This document shows positions 45,857 to 56,711 of a DNA stretch of 64,000 nucleotides, piece after piece. The position numbers and the translations under genes were made by a program. The first letter of the stretch is position 1, and each line of letters opens with the position of its first letter. The DNA is taken from assembly GCA_031002005.1 (NCBI GenBank), contig JARYHS010008074.1, positions 9,618,924 to 9,682,923 of the forward strand, written 5' to 3'. A model generated the notes under the pieces. The model was not told the origin of the DNA. It ran no database searches and saw only the letters and a program-made list of their open reading frames with translations. The DNA comes from Vandiemenella viatica. Its lineage: Eukaryota; Arthropoda; Insecta; Orthoptera; Morabidae.

Positions 45857-46856
45857 NNNNNNNNNNNNNNNNNNNNNNNNNNNNNNNNNNNNNNNNNNNN
45901 NNNNNNNNNNNNNNNNNNNNNNNNNNNNNNNNNNNNNNNNNNNNNNNNNNNNNNNNNNNNNNNNNNNNNNNNNNNNNNNNNNNNNNNNNNNNNNNNNNNN
46001 NNNNNNNNNNNNNNNNNNNNNNNNNNNNNNNNNNNNNNNNNNNNNNNNNNNNNNNNNNNNNNNNNNNNNNNNNNNNNNNNNNNNNNNNNNNNNNNNNNNN
46101 NNNNNNNNNNNNNNNNNNNNNNNNNNNNNNNNNNNNNNNNNNNNNNNNNNNNNNNNNNNNNNNNNNNNNNNNNNNNNNNNNNNNNNNNNNNNNNNNNNNN
46201 NNNNNNNNNNNNNNNNNNNNNNNNNNNNNNNNNNNNNNNNNNNNNNNNNNNNNNNNNNNNNNNNNNNNNNNNNNNNNNNNNNNNNNNNNNNNNNNNNNNN
46301 NNNNNNNNNNNNNNNNNNNNNNNNNNNNNNNNNNNNNNNNNNNNNNNNNNNNNNNNNNNNNNNNNNNNNNNNNNNNNNNNNNNNNNNNNNNNNNNNNNNN
46401 NNNNNNNNNNNNNNNNNNNNNNNNNNNNNNNNNNNNNNNNNNNNNNNNNNNNNNNNNNNNNNNNNNNNNNNNNNNNNNNNNNNNNNNNNNNNNNNNNNNN
46501 NNNNNNNNNNNNNNNNNNNNNNNNNNNNNNNNNNNNNNNNNNNNNNNNNNNNNNNNNNNNNNNNNNNNNNNNNNNNNNNNNNNNNNNNNNNNNNNNNNNN
46601 NNNNNNNNNNNNNNNNNNNNNNNNNNNNNNNNNNNNNNNNNNNNNNNNNNNNNNNNNNNNNNNNNNNNNNNNNNNNNNNNNNNNNNNNNNNNNNNNNNNN
46701 NNNNNNNNNNNNNNNNNNNNNNNNNNNNNNNNNNNNNNNNNNNNNNNNNNNNNNNNNNNNNNNNNNNNNNNNNNNNNNNNNNNNNNNNNNNNNNNNNNNN
46801 NNNNNNNNNNNNNNNNNNNNNNNNNNNNNNNNNNNNNNNNNNNNNNNNNNNNNNNN
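45857..46856. other. Scaffold gap of exactly 1000 N
   Basis: The round number suggests a fixed-size placeholder, so the real distance is unknown. It probably hides the end of the gypsy integrase, its 3' LTR and the catalytic part of the PIF/Harbinger transposase on the other side. Confidence 0.98.
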
Positions 46857-47204
46857 CATCATAGCTTCTTCCCGTTGCCAAAAACCGCAGCGTAGCAGTT
46901 AAGTCTATCATGGGGCGAAATTGCTTCCCGCATAACGGTATCATTCTTTGTAATAAATGGAGAGACTAACGATAACAGATGAAAATAGGTTTATTCGTTC
47001 ATCCTCAAATAATTATGAACATCTTTTGGAAAACACTTCGATTTTGAAATAAGATCTGAGTGAGAATATTTTCTTCTTTCGAGTAGCCACTCTTTGTACC
47101 ATACACTTTTTTCCGAAGCACTTTTTTGCGCGATGTTTAGCGCTACTTGCCGCGATTAACAAACTAAGAGCAGCCAATGCGTGCTCATCATCGGATGTGG
47201 CCAT
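46857..47204 (-). pseudogene. PIF/Harbinger (HARBI1-like) transposase N-terminus, cut by gap
   Basis: The ATG at 47204 starts MATSDDEHALAALSLLIAAS, typical of insect HARBI1-like nucleases. A basic region and FSLRSYFKIEVFSK follow. Past a frameshift, motifs like FITKNDTVMREAI, then LTATLRFLATGRSYD, lie just before the gap; the last is a strongly conserved pre-catalytic motif of this family. The DDE residues would lie in the gap. It would be a cut-and-paste transposase, here frameshifted. No terminal repeats are visible on the right side. Confidence 0.72.
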
Positions 47205-47661
47205 CGTGAAGCCAGCTCTGGGACTGAGGAAGCCTTGAGGATTTCATGTCCCTTGTGTGTGCAGGGTGACATCGATGAATTACCCGAGGTCTGGCTCGGA
47301 CTCCGCGTGTACCTTTAAACGAAGTACATTGGTGTATAGATTCCTTACAAGAAATCCTATCATTTCCTAGTATCTAAGAGTATTTGGTCTAAGAAGTATG
47401 ATCAGTGATCACATTTGTTGAGTACTAGTTGAGCTTTTCTACAGTGTTTATGTGATTTTGCATTATAATCCTAGCAGATATTCTTATTAATTGGTCTTTC
47501 CAATCAGGAAAAAAATTCCACAAATCTCTGTGTAAAGGTTAGTATACGGTCAGCACAATTATCATCCAGTCAAACGGACTCTGTGATAGGAATTTGGCCT
47601 TGAGGGGAGAGGTTGAGGATGCTTGCCTTGCGTGCCCCTCACAGTTGGCAGCACTGCTTAC
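47205..47661. other. Unassigned DNA between Harbinger fragment and host exon
   Basis: No gene recognised. The right part is presumably intron downstream of the minus-strand exon donor at 47661. Confidence 0.4.
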
Positions 47662-47995
47662 CGTCGCCTGCGACTCGTTCCAGAGCCCGTCGCTGTGGTC
47701 GGCCCGCGAGTCGCAGGAGGCGGTGGGCGAGTGGGCGCGCGGGGGCGGCAGCTGGGGGCGGTGCGCCACGCTGGGCGCCTGCTGGACGGCGGCGGGGGGC
47801 GGCGACTCGGCGCGGCCCCCTCGGGGGAGGCGGGCGCCGAGTGGAACTCCGCGGGCTGCTCGATAGGACCCAGCGACGAGGGCGCCGTGTCCTCCAGCGA
47901 CACGGAGCGCTTGCGGAACAGCCCGCCGCGACACACCACCAGGTTCTCGTGGAACTCGTCCTCGTCCGCCACCAGCGCCAGCGACGACGACAGCC
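47662..47995 (-). CDS. Probable internal exon of a host gene, with a frame break
   Basis: A very GC-rich block has on the minus strand an acceptor (GATGCCTTTGACAG ending 47996) and donor (GACG/GTAAGC at 47661). The first half reads well in one frame: LSSSLALVADEDEFHENLVV, then LFRKRSVSLEDTAPSSLGPI. The second half reads well in another: VAHRPQLPPPRAHSPTASCD, then SRADHSDGLWNESQAT up to the donor. The switch falls in the C/G-rich run near 47810-47850. A single base missing or added in the assembly is the simplest explanation; a real frameshift is the alternative. The protein looks intracellular, acidic then Pro/Ser-rich; I do not recognise the family. Confidence 0.62.
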
Positions 47996-48096
47996 CTGTC
48001 AAAGGCATCACTCACTCAGTGCAGTCGACGCGATGTTGAACTCGACAACCGGCCCGATCCCCTGCTCTTTAATTTAATTGTCTCTTATGCATACTT

Positions 48097-49034
48097 TAGG
48101 GATGGTCAAATGAAAAAATATATCTATAAATATAACATCGATATTACCAAATAGTATAGATAAATATAATATCGATATTACCAAAGAGTATCGATATGTA
48201 TCGATAAAAATATCGATATGTCGATATATCTACATACTTTTTAAATCCAGTAATTATTAGAAAATATTCCCAAAATATATCAAAATATTTAAGATAATTC
48301 CGAAAAATTAAGACACATGTAGAAATTATACAAAGTTTTACCACTTCGTTTATTTTTACAACCTATGAAACCAGTATTCGTCTGATATAGACATCGAAAG
48401 AACTCTTTGTTTTATATGTTTCCCGTCAATCTACTGATGTTGTCCGGAACCACCGAGTTAAATGCAAGAAGCCACTCTTTCGGACGACGCAGAAGAGATT
48501 TGGCATATCAAATAATTTTCCCAGTTTCCGAAAGCACCGGCCTGGAGTGTTGACAATCCGCTAATAACTTTACTAACTATTTCCTGTCTATTAGTGGTTA
48601 GTCGAGATACTACTTAAGTTCTTACGTTAGACGTTAATGTTACCTTAATTTTTTTTTTAATTTAACAACTTCTTTTAACCTGTTGACCGTTGATGAAAAG
48701 CTGTTTATATAGGAGGAATTAACATATTTTTTTAAGGCACGTTCAGAATAACGGATATTTATCCAGAGGTTCATGCGTGGCAAATCGAAACACTGTCAAC
48801 CGGCGGCCAAACTACCCTTCGGCGTTTCCCGGACAACAATGCCATACGACCTTCTCTAAAAATTGTATATTTAATTGGGTTCCTACAGAAAATATTGTCG
48901 GCGCTTAGAGTTGACGCTACAAGAAATATCGATTTTTAATATATCGAAAATAAAAATATCGACGAGATATATCGATTATACTATAAAAAATATCGATACG
49001 TAAATAAATCGATATATATATTTTGCCAAGCCTA
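48097..49034. mobile_element. hAT-like non-autonomous element, 938 bp, rich in ATCGAT
   Basis: Ends TAGGGATGGTCAAATG and, inverted, TAGGCTTGGCAAAATA. The flanking 8-mers GCATACTT (48089-48096) and ACACACTT (49035-49042) match at 6 of 8. Both subterminal regions are crowded with ATATCGAT motifs (48120-48230 and 48925-49015). No transposase frame is visible. Confidence 0.72.
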
Positions 49035-49355
49035 ACACACTTGTCGACACTGGTGGCAGTGACGGAGAGATGTTAATACCATCTGATCTCAGTCAAAACA
49101 ATTTTCTTCATGATTTTGAAATAGTGAGTAACTATTGGGCGATAGGGTAACATTAAATGAATAGGCTATTTGACAGTATTAAAAAAATATTATAAATTGA
49201 ACTCACTCTCGTAGATTAATGCTTCAGGAAGATATTTTTTTTCAGTTTTGAAAAGAAAAGTTGATTATTTTTAGTAAAAAAAGCGAAATAAAAATTATTT
49301 TTTCTTACCTCTGGTCACATGACAGAAAACTCTCTAGGATTGGTGGTCGCTTGAA
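49035..49355. other. Unrecognised AT-rich DNA
   Basis: Nothing recognised between the hAT-like element and the long-inverted-repeat element. Confidence 0.4.
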
Positions 49356-50216
49356 TGACGTCACACGTCTGTAAACGATGCGGCTGGGAATGGAGCGTTT
49401 CCTATTATCCATGTTTTCAACTATTTTTATTGTTTGTTGCTGATCATTTCTTGTTATTAATGAAATTTCATTTTGAATACAAAATCGAGAACATTTTGTA
49501 AAATCCTACAGCGGAAAAATATCGAAAATAGACGCCTTATTTGTGGGGCTGACTATAGAAAAAACCCCTGACTTTTATTCTGCTGATCTTAAAAATGTAA
49601 CAGCTTCAATTTGAGAGTCATTATAATTAAAGATTGATTGTTTTGCGTTAGCAAACCATACGTCGAAAAATTCTGTACGCGAAATTTGTGCAGTGAAAAT
49701 AAAGAAAAGTTGTATGGGTGTCGCAAATATGCGCAACAAATGAAGGAATTTCTTGTAGCTAATAAGCAGCTCTTTTAAATAAATATAGTAAGAGATCGGT
49801 ATAATGAACTAAAACTCAACATGAAATTGGCTCAGTAGTATTTTTTTTTTCATTAAAAATAATCTCGCTCTATTTTAATGATGCTATTCTATCACGAAAA
49901 AATCAAGCGTAAACTTACCTTGAGGCTCACCACAAGCAGTATCAACTCACAGATCATTACTAACACGCAGAAACACAGCGTAATCATCGACCAAGCTAAG
50001 TGGAATGGTGCGGCCGACTGGAGCGCTTAATCGGTGGATCACGGGAAGCCCATTGTTCAAACTATTTTTTCTATTGTTAGGCATGAATTTTTGGAAAATA
50101 AACCTTTGTTCCGAGTAATATGGTTTATCTCCTTTCAATATAAATAACTATTTTCCCTGCGTAGATTATTATCAAAACTGACTTTTGTCTCTCTATATTT
50201 AGAAAATATCACACTA

Positions 50217-50275
50217 TGCGGCGTCCTCCCGGATGCGAGGCCAGAGCGTTAACCGCTCACTCACCACGTTCGGAA
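50217..50275 (-). repeat. SINE tRNA head fragment
   Basis: GCGTCCTCCCGGATGCGAGG followed by CCAGAGCGTTAACCGCTCAC matches the head of the SINE at 33197-33441. It has no body or A tail. Confidence 0.7.
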
Positions 50276-50459
50276 CAATTGGATGTTGTGGGCCATTTTT
50301 CTTTATTGAAGATTAAAGATTATAGATAACTGATACTTTTTTGTCAATAAAATTGAATTTTTTTGTTTATTCATTTACCTACCTCATTTCATTTAATCTC
50401 AAACGAAGAAACTGTAAAGTGTTTACTATTAATATAAAGAGAAGCAATTAAGAAGTAGT

Positions 50460-50545
50460 GTCCGGATTGCTGCGTGATTGAAGAGTGGTAATGGAATTCA
50501 GAACGTCCTACGTTCGAACCTTGGTTGGGATAATATTTTTTGCGT
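50460..50545 (+). repeat. tRNA-like sequence inside the inverted-repeat element
   Basis: It has a B box CGTTCGAACCTTGG and an A-box-like segment near 50475-50495. It does not match the main SINE head. A mirror-type B box on the minus strand (GGTTCGATCC) occurs at 51425-51440. Confidence 0.4.
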
Positions 50546-50934
50546 TCATTTTTTTCTGTTTTTGTTTGCTGATTTTTGCACTACCATGTTTTTATTCAAA
50601 GAATTCGTAATAGTTGCTAAGCGCCATGCAAGATATTGAAACAAATTGCTACCATACATGAAAACCTTTAATTTTTAAACTTACCAGACAGACAATATCA
50701 TGCAAAAAATACAGGTGCGCGGCGTTGAATAATGGAATTTATTTTAAAAGTGTCATCACTTGTAGAAATTTCATGCTAATCTTGCAACAGTTCCGGAACG
50801 CTTTGTGTCTTTTTCATTGGAATTTTTACCTGACGATACAATTGCAGGTTACCTTCCTGACATAACTGCGTCTATTTTAATGTGCAAGTAATTTTCATTG
50901 ATTTTTTTTTTTAAACTTGATTTTCGGTGTGCAA

Positions 50935-51192
50935 TTTTTTTTTTTTTAAACTGCTTTACGTCTCTTTTTAACATCGAGGTCTTTAGAGACGGGAAAGGAT
51001 GGGGGGCAAGGATGGGGGCAAGGAATGGGAAGGAATTCGGCCATGGCCTTTTGAAGGTAGCATCCCGGCATTTGCCTGGAGTGATTTGGGGAAACCATGG
51101 AAAACCCAAATCTGGATGACCGGACGGGGATTCGAACCGCCGTCCTCCCGAATGCGAGAACGCTAACCGTTACACCGCCCCGCTCGGTCCGG
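50935..51192 (-). repeat. tRNA-derived SINE with 11-bp TSD
   Basis: Same family as 33197-33441. The T run 50935-50947 is the A tail and the tRNA head ends near 51190. An exact TCGGTGTGCAA duplication flanks it (50924-50934 and 51193-51203). The body carries a small internal duplication of GGGCAAGGA absent from the other copy. Confidence 0.93.
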
Positions 51193-51928
51193 TCGGTGTG
51201 CAAGTAACGTCTATTTTCCTTTTTGAAATCTTCTTTGGTTGTTTCAAATGGTTGTAATTCGCTTGTTATCCAAAAAGGGGTGAAGCCTTCAGAAAAAAGA
51301 AAAGAAAAATTAAATTGATGTTTTGGTGGATTTTCGGGTAAAATGATTATGCGATGCAATCAACAGCAACTAGTATCCAAAGAAAGTGACAACAGAAAAC
51401 AAATTGAACATATTCGAATCGAGGATCGAACCTAGAGACCCTAACCATAATAATTCTCGCCTTAAACAACGTATTACATCTAACACTACGAAATTGCGGT
51501 GTAAATGAGTTTCACAGAAATCGTAAGTGACTTTGTCGCAATATCAAATTGAAGTTGTTACATTTTTAAGCTCCACAGAATAAAACTCAGTGGTTGTTTC
51601 TATAGCTAGCCCCACAAATAAGGCGCCTACATTCAATATTTTTCCGCTGTAGGCTTTTACAAATTGTTTTCGATTTTATATTCAAAATGAACTTTCATCA
51701 ATAACAAGAAATAACCGGCAACAAACAATAAAAATAGTTGAAAACTTGGGTAATAGGAAACGCTCCATTCGCAGCGGCAGCGTTTACAGACGTGTGACGT
51801 CACGACTGTCGTTGCACGCGCCAGGAAGCGAAGGGGCGTTTTGGCAGGATTTTAAATTCTTTAAATTTTAACTTTGAATTTTACGCAGAATAATACACTT
51901 TCGTCAAAAAATCTCTTCTCTCGGTGAA

Positions 51929-52300
51929 TCTACATCTATATATATACTCTGCAATTCACAAAATTGTGGGTGGCAGAGGGTGCTCAGCACCAAAGCTAAT
52001 CTTTCTGTTGTGCATTCCAATCCCTAATGGTACGAGGAAAAAAGAATTCAATGAGAATCAGTGCGGCACCTTATTTCTATAATCTTGTCTTTCCTGCCAT
52101 TCCGGCTCAAATAGGTTGGTGGAAGAAGTATTTCACTACACTCGTAAGTGAAAGTGGGAGTACACATGTTTACCAATAAGTTTAAACGAAACGTGTGTCG
52201 TCTATCTACCAGAGACTCCCAGCCTAGTCTACTAATCAGTTCTGTGACGCTTTCGTAAGGCAAGCGGTCACGAATCGAGCGGCTCTTCTCTGTACTTTTA
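51929..52300 (-). pseudogene. CR1-like LINE 3' fragment, minus strand
   Basis: It encodes YESVTELISRLGWESLVDRR, then TFRLNLLVNMCTPTFTYECS, nearly the same as the plus-strand copy at 25320-25440. It has the same 3' end (GGTGGCAGAGGGTGCTCAGC on the plus strand here). It is 5'-truncated near 52300. Confidence 0.85.
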
Positions 52301-52849
52301 AGGTGTATCAATAAACAATTTAGTACCATTTTCAAGAAGTAGTCAAATACTCTAGTGGTGGAGACTAAACCGTGTTTAAGGGGTAAAAGAGCAGACTATT
52401 TCGAAGACTAGAAAAACTAAAGTTGTGGAAAGGGATGTATACAATTTCGAAAGAAGATTTTGAAGTAAAAGAAAAATATAACAGCTGAACGTGGGTGACC
52501 GATCTTCGCTCGGCATCTTTCGATATTTGTTCAGTATGCAAGATTTCATGAAAATCCAATTCCTTAGAGACGTTTGTGAGAAATTAATTTTATCTGGGAC
52601 TGCACCACCTGCGCATTCCGCACCTATCCTATCCTACGTGAACTTAGCCGGGTGTAGAGAACCTACAGTTTAAACTGGAAACCAAACAACGGAAGTGTTC
52701 TGGTGTAACTACATTACAACGCAAGTTGTGCCAGATGTGAATGTCAGGTTAAGGGCTTTTGAAAATCGCAGCTGAGACCGGGATTAGAATCCTGGACTTT
52801 TCACTTCCCCGTCAAATTGCTTAAGCACCAAATGCAGTAATTTCGCAAA
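52301..52849. other. Unrecognised DNA
   Basis: No gene or element is recognised. The short open frame at 52491-52673 (+) has no domain or splice context. Confidence 0.35.
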
Positions 52850-52859
52850 AAAGCATGGA

Positions 52860-52950
52860 ATGCCGAAATTTCGATGTTCGGACAGGGATTCCAACCCACG
52901 TCCTCCCGAATGTGAAGCGACAACATTGCATCTCACCCCACCATGCTCGT
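52860..52950 (-). repeat. Diverged SINE tRNA head
   Basis: Contains GGACAGGGATTCCAACCCACG then CCTCCCGAATGTGAAG, a diverged copy of the SINE head at 33197-33441. Confidence 0.65.
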
Positions 52951-53010
52951 TATTGCCGTAGTCATTTCACGTGTTCAGTCCTGTCCTTAGGTAATGCTGT
53001 TACGACTGAG

Positions 53011-54310
53011 AACGGGAAGGAATTCTGCCATGGAAAATGAAGAAATTATCCTGGCATTCGCCTCGCGTTATTTGGGGAAACCATGGAAAACCCAAATCTG
53101 GATGCCTGGACGGGGGTTCGAACCCGCACCCTCCCAAATGCTAGGCCAGATCTTTACCGATCACGATGCGTGATAGGACTGGTGCAAGGATCGGGATGGA
53201 ATTCAGGCATGGTCTTTTGAAGGAACCAACCCAACATTCACCTGAAGTACGGAGTAATGGCTCGTTTGGTCATTATGACCAGGGTTTTTTTATTGCCTGC
53301 GCATTCCCCCTCTATGGTGATTGCGAGAATGTAATGGCCATAATTGTATGGACTGGCGGCAAGGACTGGGAAGGAATTCGGGCATGGTATTTTGAATGAA
53401 TAACTCGACATTCATCTGGAGTTGGTGGTCGTGGTTTTCTTTTTTTTTTATGGTTCTACGCCTCGTCGACATCGAAGCCTTTAGAGGTGGGAAAGGACAG
53501 TGGACGAGGAACGGTGGGGAATTCGGCCATGGCAAATGAAGAAATCATCCCCGTCATTCGCCTCGAGTTATTTGGGGAAACCATGGAAAACTCAAATCTG
53601 GATGCCCGGACTGGGATTCGAGCCCACGCCCTCCCAAATGCTAGGCCAGATCTTTACCGATCACGATGCGTGATAGGACTGGTGCAAGGATCGGGATGGA
53701 ATTCATGCATGGTCTTTTGAAGGAACCAACCCAACATTCACCTGAAGTACGGAGTAATGGCTCGTTTGGTCATTATGACCAGGGTTTTTTTATTGCCTGC
53801 GCATTCCCCCTCTATGGTGATTGCGAGAATGTAATGGCCATAATTGTATGGACTGGCGGCAAGGACTGGGAAGGAATTCGGGCATGGTATTTTGAATGAA
53901 TAACTCGACATTCATCTGGAGTTGGTGGTCGTGGTTTTCTTTTTTTTATGGTTCTACGCCTCGTCGACATCGAAGCCTTTAGAGGTGGGAAAGGACAGTG
54001 GACGAGGAACGGTGGGGAATTCGGCCATGGCAAATGAAGAAATCATCCCCGTCATTCGCCTCGAGTTATTTGGGGAAACCATGGAAAACTCAAATCTGGA
54101 TGCCCGGACTGGGATTCGAGCCCACGCCCTCCCAAATGCTAGGCCAGATCTTTACCGATCACGAAGTGTGATAGGACTGGTGCAAGGATCTGGATGGAAT
54201 TCATGCATGGTCTTTTGAAGGACCCAACCCAACATTCACCTGAAGTACGGAGTAATGGCTCGTTTGGTCATTATGACCTGGGTTTTTTATTGCCTGCGCA
54301 TTCCGCCTCT
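53011..54310 (+). repeat. ~500-bp tandem array (about 2.6 units) built partly from SINE
   Basis: Units start near 53011, 53506 and 54005 at the motif GGGAAGGAATTCNGCCATGG. Each contains SINE-derived parts (TTTGGGGAAACCATGGAAAA and a tRNA-like head) joined to non-SINE sequence (CATTATGACCAGGGTTTTTT). Units two and three are nearly identical and unit one differs by only a few bases where they overlap, so the duplication is recent. Open frames inside simply repeat with the period and are not genes. Confidence 0.9.
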
Positions 54311-54323
54311 ATCCTAGCCTATT

Positions 54324-54765
54324 AATAAACGCAAAGTCCGCATGCTTCATACAATAGGGTACTTTTTTAGAGTGGATCGTTTGACATATCAATTCACAAT
54401 ACACGCAGTCACGATCGAGATGACGTACCATAAGTGGGACTATGAATAGAGAAGTCTCATGAACTCGAACTGTGTGTAGTGTTGGAGTATTAAAATGTGG
54501 AATGAAATAAACGAAAGGACCGCATGCTTCATACCTGTGGGGAACTTTTTAGAGTAGATCACTTGCCATATCAATTCCAACAATACACGCAGTCACGATC
54601 GAGGTGCGTCCGGACAGTGGGCTGTGAATAGAGAAGTCTCTCAACTCGAAAACTGCGTGTAGTGTTGGAGTATTTAAATGTAGAATGAATAAACGCAAAG
54701 TCCGCATGCTTCATACGTTGGGGTAACTTATTTAGAGTAGATCGCATGACATATCAATCAACAAT
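54324..54765 (+). repeat. 182-bp tandem repeat, about 2.4 units
   Basis: Units begin at 54324, 54506 and 54688 with AATAAACG followed by CCGCATGCTTCATAC. Each contains ACACGCAGTCACGATCGAG and GTGTAGTGTTGGAGTAT. The array is bracketed by two direct copies of a ~155-bp module (54170-54323 and 54887-55042) taken from the adjacent 500-bp repeat. Confidence 0.88.
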
Positions 54766-55124
54766 ATTTTTTATTCATGAATAGAGGCTGTTGGATATCA
54801 ACTGAAGCTGTGAGCGTTAGTGTAAGAGTCGATAGTATTGGTAACTCGTATTTTTTTTTTGGACGCCACGCAGTAACGCCGCATACGATAGGACTGGTGC
54901 AAGGATCGAATGGAATTCGGGCATGGTCTTTTGAAGGATCCCAACCCAACATTCACCTGAAGTACGGAGTAATGGCTCGTTTGGTCATTATGACCAGGTT
55001 TTTTATTGCCTGCGCATTCCGCCTCTATCCTAGCCTATGACATTCAGTGTATCGCACTATAAACGTGACTCCCATATTTATTTACTTCGCATGCACAGAT
55101 ACTTGTTTGTTATCACTAGCGCGC

Positions 55125-55206
55125 GATGGATGCCTGGACGGGGATTCGAACCCGCGTCCTCCCGAATGTGAGGCCAGAGAGTTAACCGCTCACCCCACAC
55201 GCTCGG
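55125..55206 (-). repeat. SINE tRNA head
   Basis: The minus-strand B box GGTTCGAATCCCCG is intact, with the usual GGAGGACGC and GCGTGTGGGGTGAGCGG segments. No SINE body follows. Confidence 0.75.
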
Positions 55207-55589
55207 TCTGAGTCGTAAGAATATGCACAAAACTTTGTCCAAAATACTCGCCGTCACAAAACGTCTTTCGCGGAACTTATCGCAGTTAGTAAGTCTTGGT
55301 CGCTAGGAAACACCTCTGCAGCCGTCCTGGGAAAATTTCTTAGTACAGGATAATCCTAGTGGAATCGGTATATTCCACCTAAATAATTTATTACAATGCA
55401 GCAGCGGCAGTAAATTTTCGATTCAAGCTTCTACGTACAACCATCAACGACGCTGCGTGAACGCTTACTGTGTTGTTTGCTGGAGTTTAATTTTCTAAAC
55501 AGCCACTCTTAGCGCGGCACAAGTAACGCCCCGCAGTAGCGACACACATACAATACGCTATAGAAACCTCACCCCCCAGCAATACAAAG

Positions 55590-56035
55590 CGTGGCTCAGA
55601 GCCCAAATTTAAGATCAGCTATCAAAAGTAAAAGTTTTTTAAAAAATATTAATTTTAATTGGAAGGTTATTTTCATAGAATTATCATGATATAAACATTT
55701 TTTTTCTCGCGTTATGTAAAGAGTAGAAATTAAAAGCTTAATATTACGCGAAATGAAGTTGCGCTTAGGTCTGTGCATCAGGCGCGTTCGAGTGGGCGAT
55801 AACAAAAGGGAGCATTGTGTTAGACTCGACCCTCCTTGGGGGATCAGCCTCTGGCTCAGCGAGCGAAATTTGTAATCAACTATCAGAAATAGCAGTTTTT
55901 TAAAAAGTATTTTTAGATAAATAGAAAGTTCAGTTTTTTACAATCAACGCTGTATAAATTTTATCATCGTACTTAGTGTGATTGGGGTAGAAATGACGTG
56001 CTTAATATTACGTTAAATGAGCTTTCAGAAATGTG
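55590..56035 (+). repeat. Two diverged direct repeats, period ~262 bp
   Basis: The segments near 55594-55770 and 55856-56035 share CTCAG.G..C.AAATTT, TATCA.AA.TA..AGTTTTTTAAAAA and GCTTAATATTACG. They are strongly diverged. Confidence 0.6.
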
Positions 56036-56039
56036 TTTT

Positions 56040-56430
56040 CGTCGTATGTTTAAAGACATTAATTCCTAACTTAAGAAAGAAACCTCATTGGTTTAAATCG
56101 CATTTTATTAAGCGCTCAATAATAAAGTATAATGCTTATTCCCGTCCATTCGAATGCCGTCAAACAACGATCGCTGGTTCGAATCCCCGTCTGAGCATCC
56201 ATATTCTCGTTCGTCGTATGTTTAAAAGACATTAATTCCTAACTTAAGAAAGAAACCTCATTGGTTTAAATCGCATTTTATTAAGCGCTCAATATAAAAG
56301 TATAATGTTTTATTCCACGTCCATCGAATGCCGTCAACAACGATCGCTGGTTCGAATCCCCGTCTGAGGCATCCATATTCTCGTTCGTCGTATGTTTAAA
56401 GACATTAATTCCTAACTTAAGAAAGAAACT
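56040..56430 (+). repeat. ~173-bp tandem repeat carrying a tRNA-like B box
   Basis: CGTCGTATGTTTAAA starts units at 56040, 56212 and 56386 (periods 172 and 174). The two full units are almost identical and each holds GCTGGTTCGAATCCCCGTC, a perfect B-box context, near 56171-56190 and 56345-56364. The third unit is cut after ~45 bp. Confidence 0.9.
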
Positions 56431-56439
56431 TCACCCCAG

Positions 56440-56676
56440 GTCACCGTTTCCGCGACTCTAATGATAACGAGGCTGGAGTCCTGCGGTGTTTTGTGGCTGC
56501 CGCGTTTGACGGCTGCCGCACGGATCCCCGCCGCCGAAGGTGTTGCAACCGCAGCGACGAGCTGCGCCGTGGCGCCGTGCGGCCGCAACGTCACTTCCTG
56601 CAGCGGGACTCAGCCGCGGCATGTTGCCGCACCGCGGCAACCTTGCCGCGGTTCAGCCGCCGCTTGCCGCGCGATG

Positions 56677-56711
<35 letters not shown>

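Larger units (their letters stand above)
49356..51802. mobile_element. Unclassified element with ~258-bp inverted ends, 2447 bp
   Basis: The inverted repeats 49356-49615 and about 51545-51802 are roughly 85-90% alike by eye. They start with the palindrome TGACGTCA (TGACGTCACACGTCTGTAAACG). Shared inner motifs include GGAGCGTTTCCTATTA and CAGCGGAAAAATAT. The interior has no transposase I recognise; it contains SINE copies (50217-50275, 50935-51192) and tRNA-like pieces (50460-50545, 51405-51480). No clear target duplication was found, so the superfamily is open. Confidence 0.72.

Noticed and set aside
45582..46944. Long open frames across 45857-46856
   Set aside because: They are only open because N codons contain no stop; the interior is unknown sequence.
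47594..48077. Long plus-strand open frames in the GC-rich exon region
   Set aside because: They are antisense shadows in GC-rich DNA; the splice sites and coding-like phases are on the minus strand.
53166..54218. Repeated ~77-codon open frames as a gene family
   Set aside because: They recur exactly with the ~500-bp tandem period and include SINE sequence; they are by-products of the repeat.
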